DNA from: Stieleria mannarensis
Lineage (GTDB): Bacteria > Planctomycetota > Planctomycetia > Pirellulales > Pirellulaceae
Assembly: GCF_014154935.1 (NCBI RefSeq)
Contig: NZ_JACEHH010000034.1
Location: 36,216-100,215 of the forward strand
DNA: 64,000 bases
Direction of reading: 5' to 3'
In this document: one piece after another, positions 1 through 9,716 of the stretch
How the letters are laid out: each line of letters starts with the position of its first letter
How positions within the stretch are numbered: position 1 is the first letter of the stretch
Notes under the pieces: generated by a model
Database searches by the model: none
Told to the model about the DNA's origin: nothing
What the model saw: only the letters and a program-made list of their open reading frames with translations
Made by a program: the position numbers and the translations under genes

Positions 1-1050
1 GCTGCTGGGGAAAACGTTGACGCCGCGGACGACCATCATGTCGTCGGCGCGACCGAGCACCCCGCCGTCGAGAAACAGGAATCGGCAGGGGTGGTCGTGT
101 TGTTGGTAGCCCCGCACGATATCGCCGGTGCGATAGCGGATTGCGGGGCCACCGTGGCGGCCCAGTCCGGTCAGAACTAACTCCGCTTCTTCGCCATCGG
201 CTGCCGGCCTGCCATCGGGATGGCCGTCATCGAAGCACAACCGCTGGGCGATGAATTCGGTTTCGATCACGTGCAGCCCCGATCCGTCGCGGCTGCCAAA
301 TCCCCAGGCCCCGATTTCACTCGCACCGCTATGGTCGATCACGGTCGCGTTCCAACCGGCTTGGATGCGGGAGCGAATCGTCGGAGTGCTGCCACCGGGT
401 TCGCCGGCGACGATCAAACGCGAAACGGCGGTTTGAGTCAGATCGATGCCAAGTGTTTCGGCAACGGCGATCAGGTGCAAGGCATAGGTTGGTGTGCAGC
501 AGACGACGGTGCATTGTTGTTCGACGATCATCTGCAGTCGCGTCTCGCTGGACATTCCACCGCCGGGGATCACCAACGCACCGGCGTCGACCAACGCGTC
601 ACTGGCCGTCCAGAACCCGATGAAGGGGCCGAAGGAGAACGCCATCATGGCCACGTCGGCGGCGCGGATGTCGGCCGCCTGCAGCACGTGCCGCCAGCAA
701 TCCAGCCACCACTGCCAGTCCTGTGGCGTATCGAGTACCGGCATCGGATGCCCGCTGGTCCCGCTGGTTTGGTGAAACCTGCAATACGCCTGGCGTGGCA
801 ACGCAAAGATCCGCCCCGGATCACCCGGCGACGGTGCGACCATGTCGGACTTGGTCACCAGCGGCAACTGCGACAGCTGGTCCAGCGAATGCAGCGGAAG
901 GTCAAGGTGCGCGTAGCGATCGCGATAGAACGGGTTTTGGATCGCGGTCGCCAGGATGGCATTGAGCCGCTCAAGTTGCAGCGATTCGATTTGGGATCGC
1001 TCGAGTTGCCACTGTGAGGAAACGTCGGATGGGGGCATTGGTGAATTCAT
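1..1050 (-). CDS. Phenylacetate-CoA ligase-like AMP-forming enzyme (C-terminus outside window)
   Basis: The reading frame runs from the ATG at 1050 off the left edge, giving 350 residues without a stop. Visible motifs fit the ANL adenylate-forming superfamily, PaaK branch: a Ser/Thr/Gly-rich loop (QTSGTSGHP) near residue 95, the adenine-binding region around SGASEIGAWG, the YRTGDI motif, and the hinge GRADDMMVVRGVNVFPS near the truncated end. That last motif is very characteristic of phenylacetate-CoA ligases, which activate an aryl acid with ATP and transfer it to CoA. The true substrate cannot be told from sequence. The start is followed 12 bases later by a second ATG, so it may be four codons shorter. 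No phenylacetate catabolic genes are visible nearby. Confidence 0.85.
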   Translation of the reverse strand, partial: MNSPMPPSDVSSQWQLERSQIESLQLERLNAILATAIQNPFYRDRYAHLDLPLHSLDQLSQLPLVTKSDMVAPSPGDPGRIFALPRQAYCRFHQTSGTSGHPMPVLDTPQDWQWWLDCWRHVLQAADIRAADVAMMAFSFGPFIGFWTASDALVDAGALVIPGGGMSSETRLQMIVEQQCTVVCCTPTYALHLIAVAETLGIDLTQTAVSRLIVAGEPGGSTPTIRSRIQAGWNATVIDHSGASEIGAWGFGSRDGSGLHVIETEFIAQRLCFDDGHPDGRPAADGEEAELVLTGLGRHGGPAIRYRTGDIVRGYQQHDHPCRFLFLDGGVLGRADDMMVVRGVNVFPSS

Positions 1051-1296
1051 GGGGCGGATATTCTAGCCGGCCATCACTGTGTTTGGGCCAGGACGGTTCA
1101 TCGGCGTCCCGACGGAGGGGCAAGGGGGGCGATTTTTCCCGGAAGGCGAGTTGGTGAAATCCGGCCGCCGCGATCATGAAGGAGCCGTGAAGAAGGAGTG
1201 AGAAAACGGTTTTGGCATTGTTGTTTCTGGCCTTTGCAACGAACTTCTCCGCTACATCGGACTCAATCAAACCCCTATCAATCCAAGGCCGGATCC

Positions 1297-2502
1297 ATGA
1301 AAGCCCAGCGCGTGCGACCTCCCCAGTCGCGAGTTGGTTTCACACTGATCGAACTTCTGGTCGTGATCGCCATTATCGGCCTGCTGGCATCGATGGCGAT
1401 GCCCGCATTGAGCAAGGCCCGTGAAGCGGCCCGTTCGGCGGCGTGCCAGTCCAACCTGCGGCAGTTCGGGATCGGCTTGCTGGCTCGCAGCACGCAAACA
1501 CCCGGCGGAGCATTTTGCTCGGGCAGTTTTGATTTCAAACGCGATGGCGTGCCGACCGAAGTGGGCTGGGTTTCCGACCTGGTCACGCGCGGCATTTTGC
1601 CCGGCGAGATGCTGTGCCCGAGCAACACGGCGCGCAGCAGCAAAGCCGTCGAGGAAATGGTTTCGTTGCCGCTGACCAGCTTCGTCAACACGGACTGTTT
1701 CGATCGCGAGGGCACGCCGATGTACACCGATTCGTCCGGGGTCGATGTCCGCAACGTGTCGCGTGAAATCGTGTTCAGGGCGGCCGCCCCGAAGACTGCC
1801 GAGCGGACGGCGATCGTGGCCAAAAAGATGATCGACGAAGGTTACAACACCAACTACGCGGCGTCCTGGTTCATGTTACGGACAGAATTCAATCTGTCCG
1901 CCGACGGCAATTTGGCACCGATCAACCCGGCCTGTGCCGACATGGATCCGCGCGGCCGGAACGTGACCAAGGGGCCGCTGGAATCGCAATACCTGGACGG
2001 CTCGCGGGCGACGCTTTCCACCGTTCCGCTGCTGTGTGACGCCACGCCGTCGGGATACCTGAGTGCGACGGTCGGCGAGCGGCTTCCCGCCGGCGGCCTG
2101 TACACCACGCCGATCGTGGGCGGTCCGATCGGGAGCGTCTTGCAGATGGACTTGAACGGCGACGGCACCCCCGAGACGGCCAACCCGAACTATCTGAAGA
2201 CGCCCCAATTCACCGCCGGCCAACCACGCATCGGGCCGGCCGGATGGTACAAGCAGTTGAACTTCTACACCCGCCAGGACTACCGCGGCATCATGCCGCT
2301 GCACAACGGCATCGCCAACTGCTTGATGGCCGACGGGTCGGTCCAGGCGTTGTACGACAGCAACGGTGATCAATACATCAACAACGGTTTTGACGTGCCG
2401 ACCGGCGGCGGCCAAGTGATTTGGACCAGCAAGAAAACCGAAGCCGACAAGCTGACGATCGCCAGCTACCACTCGTTAAAGTCGGACGGGCCGATCGAGT
2501 AA
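1297..2502 (+). CDS. DUF1559 protein with type IV pilin-like N-terminus
   Basis: A 401-residue protein with a prepilin-type leader: a short basic stretch, then [19 protein letters not shown], the methylation/cleavage signal of pseudopilins followed by one membrane helix. Near the C-terminus is the planctomycete H-X9-DG signature ([12 protein letters not shown]), so it belongs to the DUF1559 family. This family is hugely expanded in planctomycetes and is presumed to assemble into pseudopilus-like or surface structures; the exact role is unknown. The ATG at 1297 is preferred over an upstream in-frame GTG at 1198 because the leader then has the normal length. It is transcribed alone, divergently from the ligase-like gene. 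Confidence 0.88.
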   Translation: MKAQRVRPPQSRVGFTLIELLVVIAIIGLLASMAMPALSKAREAARSAACQSNLRQFGIGLLARSTQTPGGAFCSGSFDFKRDGVPTEVGWVSDLVTRGILPGEMLCPSNTARSSKAVEEMVSLPLTSFVNTDCFDREGTPMYTDSSGVDVRNVSREIVFRAAAPKTAERTAIVAKKMIDEGYNTNYAASWFMLRTEFNLSADGNLAPINPACADMDPRGRNVTKGPLESQYLDGSRATLSTVPLLCDATPSGYLSATVGERLPAGGLYTTPIVGGPIGSVLQMDLNGDGTPETANPNYLKTPQFTAGQPRIGPAGWYKQLNFYTRQDYRGIMPLHNGIANCLMADGSVQALYDSNGDQYINNGFDVPTGGGQVIWTSKKTEADKLTIASYHSLKSDGPIE

Positions 2503-2573
2503 CTACTCGTCGGCCGCCAAGAGCGTTAGACTCTCGGGCGTCAACGTGAATGGCACGCCCGAAAGAGAACAAC

Positions 2574-3131
2574 ATGAGTCGAATTGCAAGTCGCCGCCCG
2601 GAGTCTGCGGAGTATGACAGTGATTATCACCGCGACTTGATCGCGCGCGTCGAGGGGCGGTGTGCGATCGAAATCCTCCGCGGCCAATTGCACTGGATCT
2701 GTGACTTGGCCGGCAGCATCAGCACCGAACAGGTCGACCGCGTCCACGCCCCGTATCAATGGACGATTCGGCAGGTCTTTGAACACTGTGCCAACGCCGA
2801 GCGGATGTTCGGCTATCGGATCATGTGTCTGGCCGACGGCAGCGGGCCGACGTTGCCCAATTGGGACGAAAACGTCTCCGCCGACAGCCGTTTCGGTCTG
2901 GGCAACTTTTCCGCCCTGGTGACCGAATTGGGGGACCTGCGGAAAGCGAACCTGGGTCTGTTGCAACGTCTGACGCCGCGGGCCTGGGACGCCGCCGGCT
3001 CGGTCGCCGGATACCACGTCACGGTGCGTTCGCTCGCCTGGCTGACCGCCGGACACCTGCTGCACCACTTCGAAATCGTTGAAAACCGCTGTGGGGTCAC
3101 TGCGATCCGCGGCCCCGCCATGTTAGAGTGA
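2574..3131 (+). CDS. DinB-like domain protein
   Basis: A 185-residue protein with the DinB/YfiT-like four-helix bundle pattern. The metal-ligand histidines are seen in [14 protein letters not shown] and in the final helix [14 protein letters not shown]. Proteins of this family are often metal-dependent thiol (bacillithiol or mycothiol) transferases or stress proteins; the substrate here is unknown. I prefer the ATG at 2574, which has AAAGAG six bases upstream. An in-frame ATG at 2550 has no visible ribosome binding site and would add eight residues. It ends 34 bases before obg and could be co-transcribed with it. Confidence 0.8.
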   Translation: MSRIASRRPESAEYDSDYHRDLIARVEGRCAIEILRGQLHWICDLAGSISTEQVDRVHAPYQWTIRQVFEHCANAERMFGYRIMCLADGSGPTLPNWDENVSADSRFGLGNFSALVTELGDLRKANLGLLQRLTPRAWDAAGSVAGYHVTVRSLAWLTAGHLLHHFEIVENRCGVTAIRGPAMLE

Positions 3132-3165
3132 TGAATTCATCTTCACACTCTCGCCGATAACCACG

Positions 3166-4329
3166 ATGTTCGTCGATCGCGTCCAAATTGAACTTCACGC
3201 CGGAAAAGGCGGGGACGGGTGCTCCAGCATGCGCCGGGAAAAATACATTCCCCGCGGGGGGCCCGACGGCGGCAACGGCGGCCACGGCGCCAGCTTGATC
3301 CTGGAAGCCCGATTGGGCGTCAATTCCCTGGCCGCGTTCGCCAATCGAAAGTTCATCCGTGCGGGCAACGGCCGGCCAGGCCAGGGCGCGATGCGGCACG
3401 GCCGCAAGGCAGAGGACCAGACCCTGTTCGTTCCACCGGGCACGCTGGTGATCGATGCCGAGCAGGGGTTCGTGATCAAGGACCTGAAACAGCACGGCGA
3501 TTCCTTTGTCGTCGCCCGAGGCGGCAAGGGCGGCAAGGGCAACGCCCACTTCAAAAGCAGCACCAACCAAGCACCGCGGGAATTTACCAAGGGCGAAGAA
3601 GGCGAAGTCCGGATCGTGACTCTGGAACTGCGTTCGATCGCCGACGTCGGACTGGTCGGCAAACCCAACGCCGGAAAGAGCACCCTGCTCAGCCGGATTA
3701 CCAGCGCCCGTCCCGAAATCGCCGACTACCCGTTCACGACTAAGCATCCCAATTTGGGTATCGTCGATCTCGATGAAGCTCGCTCGTTTGTCCTGGCCGA
3801 CATTCCCGGCTTGATCGAAGGCGCCAGCGAAGGGCTGGGACTCGGTCACGAGTTTCTGCGGCACATCGAACGCGCCGGTTTGCTGGTCCATCTGGTCGAA
3901 CCCGATCCGACCGATCAGTCCGATCCGTTGGAAAATTACCGCGCCATCCGCGACGAGTTGTCCCAATACGACCCGGCCCTGGCCGAGCGGGAAGAGATTC
4001 TGGCCGTCACCAAGTGCGAATTGCCACAAGCGGCCGAGGTCGCCGAGCAATTGCGCGAAGCGACCGGGCGGCAGGTCTTGCTGATCAGTGCCATGACCGG
4101 CGCCGGCCTGAACGAGTTTACCGAACAGGTGATGACGCGGGTGCAACAGCGCCGCAAGGCATTGTTGGACGCCGGCGAAGACATTCCGGTGCTGCGTGAA
4201 TCGGAACAACCGAGTGCAAAACGCAGGGTGCCGCCACATCTGCGCGGAGCGACCGCGGAGCTTTCCGACGAGCATCAAGCCAAAGACTTTGAATCGACCG
4301 CGGATGCCCCGGCGAAGGAGACGCCGTGA
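3166..4329 (+). CDS. obg: Obg/CgtA ribosome-assembly GTPase
   Basis: A 387-residue protein with the standard Obg order. The glycine-rich Obg fold covers residues 1-158 (for example [11 protein letters not shown]). The GTPase domain follows, with the P-loop [12 protein letters not shown] at 162-173, switch TT near 191-192 and the G3 motif DIPG at 212-215. Obg is a large-subunit assembly and stress GTPase. The G4 position reads TKCE (282-285) rather than the usual NKxD, which should alter guanine-base recognition or reflects a lineage variant; the G5 motif SAMTG is present. The short basic C-terminal tail ends with an acidic stretch. The stop overlaps the GTG start of coaX by four bases, so the two are translationally linked. 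Confidence 0.96.
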   Translation: MFVDRVQIELHAGKGGDGCSSMRREKYIPRGGPDGGNGGHGASLILEARLGVNSLAAFANRKFIRAGNGRPGQGAMRHGRKAEDQTLFVPPGTLVIDAEQGFVIKDLKQHGDSFVVARGGKGGKGNAHFKSSTNQAPREFTKGEEGEVRIVTLELRSIADVGLVGKPNAGKSTLLSRITSARPEIADYPFTTKHPNLGIVDLDEARSFVLADIPGLIEGASEGLGLGHEFLRHIERAGLLVHLVEPDPTDQSDPLENYRAIRDELSQYDPALAEREEILAVTKCELPQAAEVAEQLREATGRQVLLISAMTGAGLNEFTEQVMTRVQQRRKALLDAGEDIPVLRESEQPSAKRRVPPHLRGATAELSDEHQAKDFESTADAPAKETP

Positions 4330-5243
4330 CCCCAAGCGAGACGATCGCCGCGATCGATGTCGGAAACTCGGCGATCAAAGTTGCCCTGGCAAAGGTCTCC
4401 GAGCTGATCACGGCCACGAATGATTTCAGCGCCGACGACGGCCCGGTGCGCTCTCAATCGTTCCCCTTGGACCAACCGAATTGGGACCAGCAGATCTGCC
4501 GCTGGGTGCAACAGCACGCCGGACAGGCGACGGTTTCCTGGTGGGTGTCGACGGTCAACCACGCCGCCAGCCGCCCGCTGAAGGACGCGGTGTTGGGCGT
4601 CTCGGATTCCGCTCCGCAATCGTCTCGTGTCGGACAAGATGCGTGGCACCACCTGACCTTTGAAGACGTCCCGCTGCGAATCCAGGTCGACGCGCCGGAA
4701 AAGGTCGGGATCGATCGTTTGTTGAGCGCGTACGCGGCGTCGACCCGGTTTGCGACGCCGCTGGTGGTGGTCGACGCGGGATCGGCGGTGACCGTCGATT
4801 GCGTCCGGCTCGATTCCGACGCGCGTCCGGTGTTTGTCGGCGGAGCGATCCTGCCGGGGATCCGTTTGCAACACGCGGCCCTGGCGACCGGCACGGAGGG
4901 ATTGCAACAAGCGACCGACGGCATCGATCCGGCCAAAGTCGCAGCGATGATGCCGGCGACCAACACGCAACAGGCGATTCGATTGGGCGTGCTGGCCGCG
5001 GTCGTCGGGGGGGTGGAACGTTTGGCTCAGGAGTACGCTCGCGCCGACGATCACGACGCCGAGGCGACCTGCCCCAAGGACACCTCGGCAAAAAGGTTAC
5101 CGATTGTGCTATGCGGTGGAGATGCGGCGACACTTTCTCCGTATTTACGGGCCCCACATCAACAGGTGCCCAATTTGGTTTGCTTGGGGATTTTTGATCT
5201 GGCAATTCAGCAATGTCAGATCGCCCCCAGCGGGCTAAAATAA
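4326..5243 (+). CDS. coaX: Type III pantothenate kinase
   Basis: A 305-residue member of the ASKHA fold type III pantothenate kinases, which carry out the first step of coenzyme A synthesis. Visible motifs are [12 protein letters not shown] at the N-terminus (phosphate 1), [29 protein letters not shown] (phosphate 2) and [11 protein letters not shown]. It starts at GTG 4326, overlapping the obg stop by four bases. The C-terminal part carries a longer linker than usual ([14 protein letters not shown]). Unlike many bacteria, birA is not adjacent. The assignment is secure from the motif set; the activity is inferred. Confidence 0.93.
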   Translation: MTPSETIAAIDVGNSAIKVALAKVSELITATNDFSADDGPVRSQSFPLDQPNWDQQICRWVQQHAGQATVSWWVSTVNHAASRPLKDAVLGVSDSAPQSSRVGQDAWHHLTFEDVPLRIQVDAPEKVGIDRLLSAYAASTRFATPLVVVDAGSAVTVDCVRLDSDARPVFVGGAILPGIRLQHAALATGTEGLQQATDGIDPAKVAAMMPATNTQQAIRLGVLAAVVGGVERLAQEYARADDHDAEATCPKDTSAKRLPIVLCGGDAATLSPYLRAPHQQVPNLVCLGIFDLAIQQCQIAPSGLK

Positions 5244-5282
5244 GGTGCCCACGCGTCCACCGACTTCCCGGCCACCGAAGAA

Positions 5283-7001
5283 ATGCCTGCTTCAAAACTC
5301 TCTGACTTGCTGCCGATCCGCACGGCGACCGGCAAACCGAACGCCTACCAAGTGTTCGGGCTGAAAAGCGGAGAATCGGACGGCGCCAAAATCACCGCGG
5401 CGATCAAACGTGTCTATCAGACGTTGAAGGAATCACGCTCCACCGCCGATCCGACGGTTTGGAAACAGGCCGCCACGTTGGCCGAAGCGGCGCGCAAACA
5501 GTTGGAAGATCCCCAGCAACGCCGTGCCTTGGAATCCCGCTTGGCGGCCGGTGGCGACAGTGCCGGCGGTAGCACAGCCGGCGGTGACACAGCCGGCGGT
5601 AGCACCGCGACGTCCGAACCGGAGGATCCCTTGGCGTCGCTTTTGCCCCGCTCGAAACCACTCTCGGATCCGCCCGCCACGGATTCAGCGGCCGCCGGAT
5701 CGACACCCCAACCGGCCGCCGCCGTGCTGGGCATGCCACCGGGACTCTCAACACCGGCCCGGCCCGCCACGCCGGCCTCGGTGCTGGGAACGCCGCCCTT
5801 GGGAACGCCAGCGCAGGGTATGTCGGCGACGGGAGCCCCGGCGCCGGCACCAGCCCAACCCGCGCAGCCGACGCCTACTTCCATCGCCCCGACGGAAAAC
5901 GTGGCGGAAAACGCGGCGGTCACTTGGACGCCACCGAAGAAGCAGAAGCCGAAGCGACGTCGAAAGAAGACCGGGGTGTTCCTGTTCGCCTTGTTCGTGA
6001 TCGTGATGTTGGGCGCAATCGTCGGCTTGCTGCAATTTTTGACCCAGGGCGGGCAGATCGCATTGCGGCCGCCCGGTGATGCCGGCGGTGGAATTGTCGT
6101 CGGCCAGCCCAACCCGGCTCCGCAACAGCCTCGTCCGGCCGCTCCGAACAGCGATGGTGTGCTTGGCAACGTGGCCGCCAGTGGGATCGCCGATTCGCTG
6201 CGACGCCCCCAAGACGACACGCCCGCCGATTCGCCGGGCATGCAACCGCCGCCCGTTCAATCACCCGGCAATCAAACACCCCCAAATACGATGCCCGTCG
6301 ACGGGATGCCACCGGCGCAGCCGCCGATGAATTCTGAACCGCCGCCGGCCGACACAGCAACGCCAGATCCGACTCCCAGTCCGGCCCCCAGCCCGACGAC
6401 CCCGACGGCGCCGGAAACCATGCCCCCGGAAACCATGCCCCCGGAAACCATGCCCCCGGCCGCCATCGCCGCCAATCAGGAAAAAATCGAAGCGGTCGAG
6501 CAGCTGATTCGAGCGGCCGATTGGGAGCAAATGAAACCGGCCGCCGAAGCGTTGTTAAAACTGAAACTCAACGCCCAGCAATCCAAACGCGCAAGTTCGC
6601 TGTACGACATCGCCGATCTGGCCAGTTTCTATCGCGGTGCGATCGGACGCGGGTTGGCGACGCTCAACACCGGTGGCACGTTCGACTATGTCGAGGGGAT
6701 CCCGGTGATCGTCGTCGAAGTGTCGCCCGAGGAGCTGACGATCAAATTCAACAATCGGACGCGCTCCTTCACCGTCGATGAGATGCCACCGCGGTTGACC
6801 GAAAAGATCACTTCTTTCGCGCTTTCCCCCGAACGTCCCGACGCGATCGCCGGTCAAGCGCTGTATCGTCTGATTCATCCCAAATGGCGCGCCGAGTATC
6901 GCGACGACACGTTTGAAGTGCTCGCGTCGGTCGACGGCGAACTCGAACAAGTTGACACGGCGATGCTGCAACAGGTCGCCAAAGAACTTTTCCCCAAATA
7001 G
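5283..7001 (+). CDS. Proline-rich single-pass membrane protein, J-domain-like N-terminus
   Basis: A 572-residue protein of unknown function. Residues 1-90 resemble the helical N-terminal domain found in planctomycete proteins related to J-domains (YQVFGLKSGE, then EDPQQRRALESRL). Residues 90-220 are low-complexity Ala/Gly/Pro/Thr. A basic patch (KPKRRRKKT) precedes one membrane helix at about 230-254. A second Pro-rich region follows with a threefold ETMPP repeat, encoded by a 15-base direct repeat at about 6417-6455. The final ~170 residues form a folded-looking domain. Topology would place the N-terminal domain in the cytoplasm. It lies 39 bases after coaX and its stop directly abuts the next start codon. 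Confidence 0.75.
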   Translation: MPASKLSDLLPIRTATGKPNAYQVFGLKSGESDGAKITAAIKRVYQTLKESRSTADPTVWKQAATLAEAARKQLEDPQQRRALESRLAAGGDSAGGSTAGGDTAGGSTATSEPEDPLASLLPRSKPLSDPPATDSAAAGSTPQPAAAVLGMPPGLSTPARPATPASVLGTPPLGTPAQGMSATGAPAPAPAQPAQPTPTSIAPTENVAENAAVTWTPPKKQKPKRRRKKTGVFLFALFVIVMLGAIVGLLQFLTQGGQIALRPPGDAGGGIVVGQPNPAPQQPRPAAPNSDGVLGNVAASGIADSLRRPQDDTPADSPGMQPPPVQSPGNQTPPNTMPVDGMPPAQPPMNSEPPPADTATPDPTPSPAPSPTTPTAPETMPPETMPPETMPPAAIAANQEKIEAVEQLIRAADWEQMKPAAEALLKLKLNAQQSKRASSLYDIADLASFYRGAIGRGLATLNTGGTFDYVEGIPVIVVEVSPEELTIKFNNRTRSFTVDEMPPRLTEKITSFALSPERPDAIAGQALYRLIHPKWRAEYRDDTFEVLASVDGELEQVDTAMLQQVAKELFPK

Positions 7002-8222
7002 ATGCCACACCCGATCGAAGCCCCACCTCCCGATGGCACCCTCGTTTCGGCCATCGACACGCTCGAAAAACTGATTTCGTTTCCCTCGGTCAGCGCAAAA
7101 AGCAACGTCGAAATCACCGACTGGTGCGCGACCATCCTCTCTGAAATGGGGTTCACGCTTTGGCGCAGCGGTTACCGCGACGAACGCGGCGTCGCCAAGG
7201 CGAACCTGGTCGCCACGCGAAAACCGACGCGACCGACGAATCCGCCGGATTCTCCGCTCGGCCTGGCCTATTTTTGCCACACCGATGTCGTGCCGGCCAA
7301 CAAGTGGGTTGGGGCTCCGGTCGCGGCGAATGATGCCGCTGCCGCGAGGGGGCCGTTTCATGCCGTCGTGACCGACGATCGCGTTTACGGCCGCGGCGCC
7401 TGTGACATGAAAGGCTCCTTGGCGGCGATGCTGTCTGCGCTTGCGCGGTTGGACGCTGACCGACAAACGGCGCCGGTCTGGATCGTCTGCACCGCCGATG
7501 AAGAGGTCGGATTCAACGGCGCCAAACACCTGGTCGATCACTGCGACGGCTATCGCGAATTGGTCCGTGCCGATCCGATCTCGATCATCGGTGAACCGAC
7601 CGAAATGAACGTGGTTTACGCCCACAAAGGGATTCAGGGGTTCACCGTCCACAGCCAAGGCCGCGCCGGGCATAGCGCGACCAACTTTGGCATCAATGCC
7701 AACGAAGCGATGGTTCCGATGCTGGTCAAGCTGTTGGAACTCTGCCAGCGGACGCGCGAGGACGCTTCGTTGCAAGATGATCGTTTTGATCCACCGGTGC
7801 TGTCGTGGAATTTTGGCGTCAGCGATCACAGTAACGTCGTCAACATCACCCCGCAGCGCAGCGACGCCTGGGTCAGCATTCGCACGATGCCCCAGGTGGA
7901 TCACACGGTTTTGATCGCCGAAGCGGAAGCGACCGCACGGCAGCTGGGATTGACGCTGACGCCGATCGCCGGCTGTGACCCGATGTGGACCGATCCGGAC
8001 TGCGATTTCGTCACGACGCTGCAAACGATCGCCGGCACGCGGTCACAAACCGTCTGCTACGCGACCGACGGCGGAGTGCTGGGGGAATTGTCGCGGCGCG
8101 TCGTGATCGGCCCCGGCAGCATCGCTCAAGCACACACGGTCGACGAATGGATCGCCATCGACCAACTGCAACGCGGCATCGATTGCTACGAAAAAGCGCT
8201 GCGGCACTGGTGCACGGGGTGA
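7002..8222 (+). CDS. M20 family deacylase/peptidase (ArgE/DapE-like)
   Basis: A 406-residue zinc hydrolase of the M20 family (acetylornithine deacetylase / succinyl-diaminopimelate desuccinylase clan). Expected di-metal ligands are present: His93 in FCHTDV, Asp135 in GRGACDMKG, and the catalytic/ligand pair Glu167-Glu168 in TADEEVG, followed by IGEPTEM and GRAGHSA for the dimerisation domain. The order and lengths fit ArgE-like enzymes, so the substrate is probably an N-acyl amino acid, but DapE or carboxypeptidase activity is possible. The start codon follows the previous stop with no gap, which indicates translational coupling. It ends at a convergent terminator. Confidence 0.85.
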   Translation: MPHPIEAPPPDGTLVSAIDTLEKLISFPSVSAKSNVEITDWCATILSEMGFTLWRSGYRDERGVAKANLVATRKPTRPTNPPDSPLGLAYFCHTDVVPANKWVGAPVAANDAAAARGPFHAVVTDDRVYGRGACDMKGSLAAMLSALARLDADRQTAPVWIVCTADEEVGFNGAKHLVDHCDGYRELVRADPISIIGEPTEMNVVYAHKGIQGFTVHSQGRAGHSATNFGINANEAMVPMLVKLLELCQRTREDASLQDDRFDPPVLSWNFGVSDHSNVVNITPQRSDAWVSIRTMPQVDHTVLIAEAEATARQLGLTLTPIAGCDPMWTDPDCDFVTTLQTIAGTRSQTVCYATDGGVLGELSRRVVIGPGSIAQAHTVDEWIAIDQLQRGIDCYEKALRHWCTG

Positions 8223-8224
8223 GG

Positions 8225-8254
8225 AAAAAAACTCCCTGCCAGGGAGGGTTTTGT
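8225..8254. terminator. Bidirectional intrinsic terminator
   Basis: The hairpin CTCCCTGCCAGGGAG (8232-8246) is preceded by seven A residues and followed by GGGTTTTGT. It can therefore stop transcription from the M20 gene on + and, with a seven-T tract, from the Trm112-like gene on -. The stem belongs to the CCCTCCC/GGGAGGG hairpin family seen again near 18.3 and 32.6 kb. Confidence 0.7.
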
Positions 8255-8286
8255 CTTAACTTGATGCGTATGCCCGTCTATTTCGC

Positions 8287-8541
8287 TCACCCCTGTTCCA
8301 ACTCGATCGCGGCGTCGGCGATCAGTGTCGGGATCCCGCCGCGGACAGGGTACAAACGCGCACCGTCTGCGGTGGTAAGGCCCTGGTCCAGTGCACTTTC
8401 GACCAGTTGATCGGAGGCGTCGCGGAGCTGCCGGTGGGCAATTTTTTCGTTCAGATCGGTGACCACCTCGGCCGCGGAAATCTGCAGGGATTGCCCCGAA
8501 ATCGGGCACTGAATCAACGGCAACAGCTTTTCATCGAGCAT
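8287..8541 (-). CDS. Trm112-like/UPF0434 small protein
   Basis: An 84-residue protein beginning MLDEKLLPLIQCPISGQSL and ending with YPVRGGIPTLI, the two hallmark segments of the UPF0434 (YcaR)/Trm112 family. In eukaryotes and archaea, Trm112 is a zinc-binding activator of methyltransferases; bacterial members are small proteins of uncertain role. Only the first CP cysteine of the usual zinc site is visible, so zinc binding is doubtful. It is convergent with the M20 gene and shares its terminator. Confidence 0.85.
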   Translation of the reverse strand: MLDEKLLPLIQCPISGQSLQISAAEVVTDLNEKIAHRQLRDASDQLVESALDQGLTTADGARLYPVRGGIPTLIADAAIELEQG

Positions 8542-8704
8542 CTTTTTTGGTTCCGGCGTGGGTATTGTTCGAGTTGGCGGGGATCAAAACCGATTTTGGG
8601 AAGGTGGCGATCGGGCACTCAAATGCCAGGGTCGCCAGCCCTTTCTCATCAGGTTGGACCATTCACGCCGGGCATGGAATGTCTGGGGCGGGGAGTTAAC
8701 GAGC

Positions 8705-9487
8705 ATGAACGTTCGCAAAACGGAATTGTTACGCAAGACAGCAGCCACCTTGTTCGTCGCGGCAGGCTCGATCGCCATTTCCGGCGGAGCCGGGGCGCAG
8801 GCCCCCAGCGGTGAATTGCACAAAGACCCGGTGACCGGCGACATCTATCGTACCGTCACGCAACGCATCACGCGTCCGGTGGTCGAGGACCGCATTGAAA
8901 AGCAACAGACGGTCGTTCACCGTCCCGAAACCGTCACCGAAATCCGCCCGGAGGTTCGCACCAGCTACTCGCCGGTCACCCAGATGCGCTGGATGCCGTA
9001 CGTCGAGGGCCGTTGGAACCCCTTCCGTCAGCCGACGGTGGCCTATCGCCAAGTCCCCGAAACCCGCTGGGAGGCGCGCAGCGAGGTCGTCAATCGTGCC
9101 ACCACGCAAACGCGTTGGGTCGCCGAAACGCGGACCGTTGACGTGCCCAAGCGAACCGTCCGATACGAAACCACCGAACAAAAGGGACTTGAACTCGTCG
9201 CCCGCGCGATGCCGCAACCGCGGGTCGGATCCAACGTCGCGCCGGAGATCGCCGCACGGCTGCAGCCGATTTCGACGACCACCGACGGAACCTACGCCAC
9301 CCAGCCCGTCACGGCGATCGCATCCAACACCGTCGGCCGATCGACCAGCGAACCGCCACTGCGGAGTTCCACGCAATCGGGGATGCGTACCAACGTGCTG
9401 CAACCCGCCAGTTCGATGACCACTCCGATGCCGACCACCGCCGGGGCGGTCATCGCCACCGTGCCCTCGTTCTCCGTGTACCGCTAA
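8705..9487 (+). CDS. Secreted protein with Arg/Thr/Val-rich repeats
   Basis: A 260-residue protein. A signal peptide is clear (basic MNVRKTELLRK, hydrophobic TAATLFVAAGSIAISG, Ala-rich cleavage region GAGAQA), so it is exported. Residues 40-160 are a run of short variable repeats of the form TxTRxVxxxRxE (for example RTVTQRITRPV, HRPETVTEIRPE, TRTVDVPKRTV). The style recalls the YTV-type repeats of planctomycete cell-surface proteins, but I cannot prove homology. The C-terminal 80 residues are Ser/Thr-rich. The ATG at 8705 is chosen because it puts the signal peptide at the N-terminus; upstream in-frame sequence would bury it. Confidence 0.75.
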   Translation: MNVRKTELLRKTAATLFVAAGSIAISGGAGAQAPSGELHKDPVTGDIYRTVTQRITRPVVEDRIEKQQTVVHRPETVTEIRPEVRTSYSPVTQMRWMPYVEGRWNPFRQPTVAYRQVPETRWEARSEVVNRATTQTRWVAETRTVDVPKRTVRYETTEQKGLELVARAMPQPRVGSNVAPEIAARLQPISTTTDGTYATQPVTAIASNTVGRSTSEPPLRSSTQSGMRTNVLQPASSMTTPMPTTAGAVIATVPSFSVYR

Positions 9488-9716
9488 GTTCGATGGCCCT
9501 TCCGGGCCGTCGCCCGAGGGGCTGTGCACGACGACCTTGAAAGACGTCGTACGGCCAGAGCCCGGAACGGGTTCGCCGTCGTCAGATGGACGTCGCTACG
9601 CTCGATGCGAGCGTGGTAATCGCCAGGAATCCACCTTCTTCGCGAAGGTAGCTACGTTTGACCAGACAGTACGGCAACGCCGAACCCGAGATCGACAGGC
9701 TGGAAGCCTATTCCAC
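9488..9716. repeat. Intergenic cluster of hairpin repeats, including two repeat families
   Basis: The gap holds no gene. It starts with hairpins GGCCC/GGGCC (about 9495) and ACGACG/CGTCGT (about 9528-9550). A two-hairpin element lies at 9592-9656: GTCGCTACGCTC...GAGCGTGG, then CCACCTTC...GAAGGTAGC. The same element recurs at 43732-43795. At 9694-9716 there is an inverted copy of the 23-base REP found around the RAYT gene. It ends exactly against the stop codon of the stress protein gene. Confidence 0.75.

Noticed and set aside
6555..8024. A 489-codon open frame on the minus strand across the M20 gene
   Set aside because: It is antisense to two well-supported genes and its product has no recognisable domain; G+C-rich coding DNA with strong codon bias gives long antisense frames.
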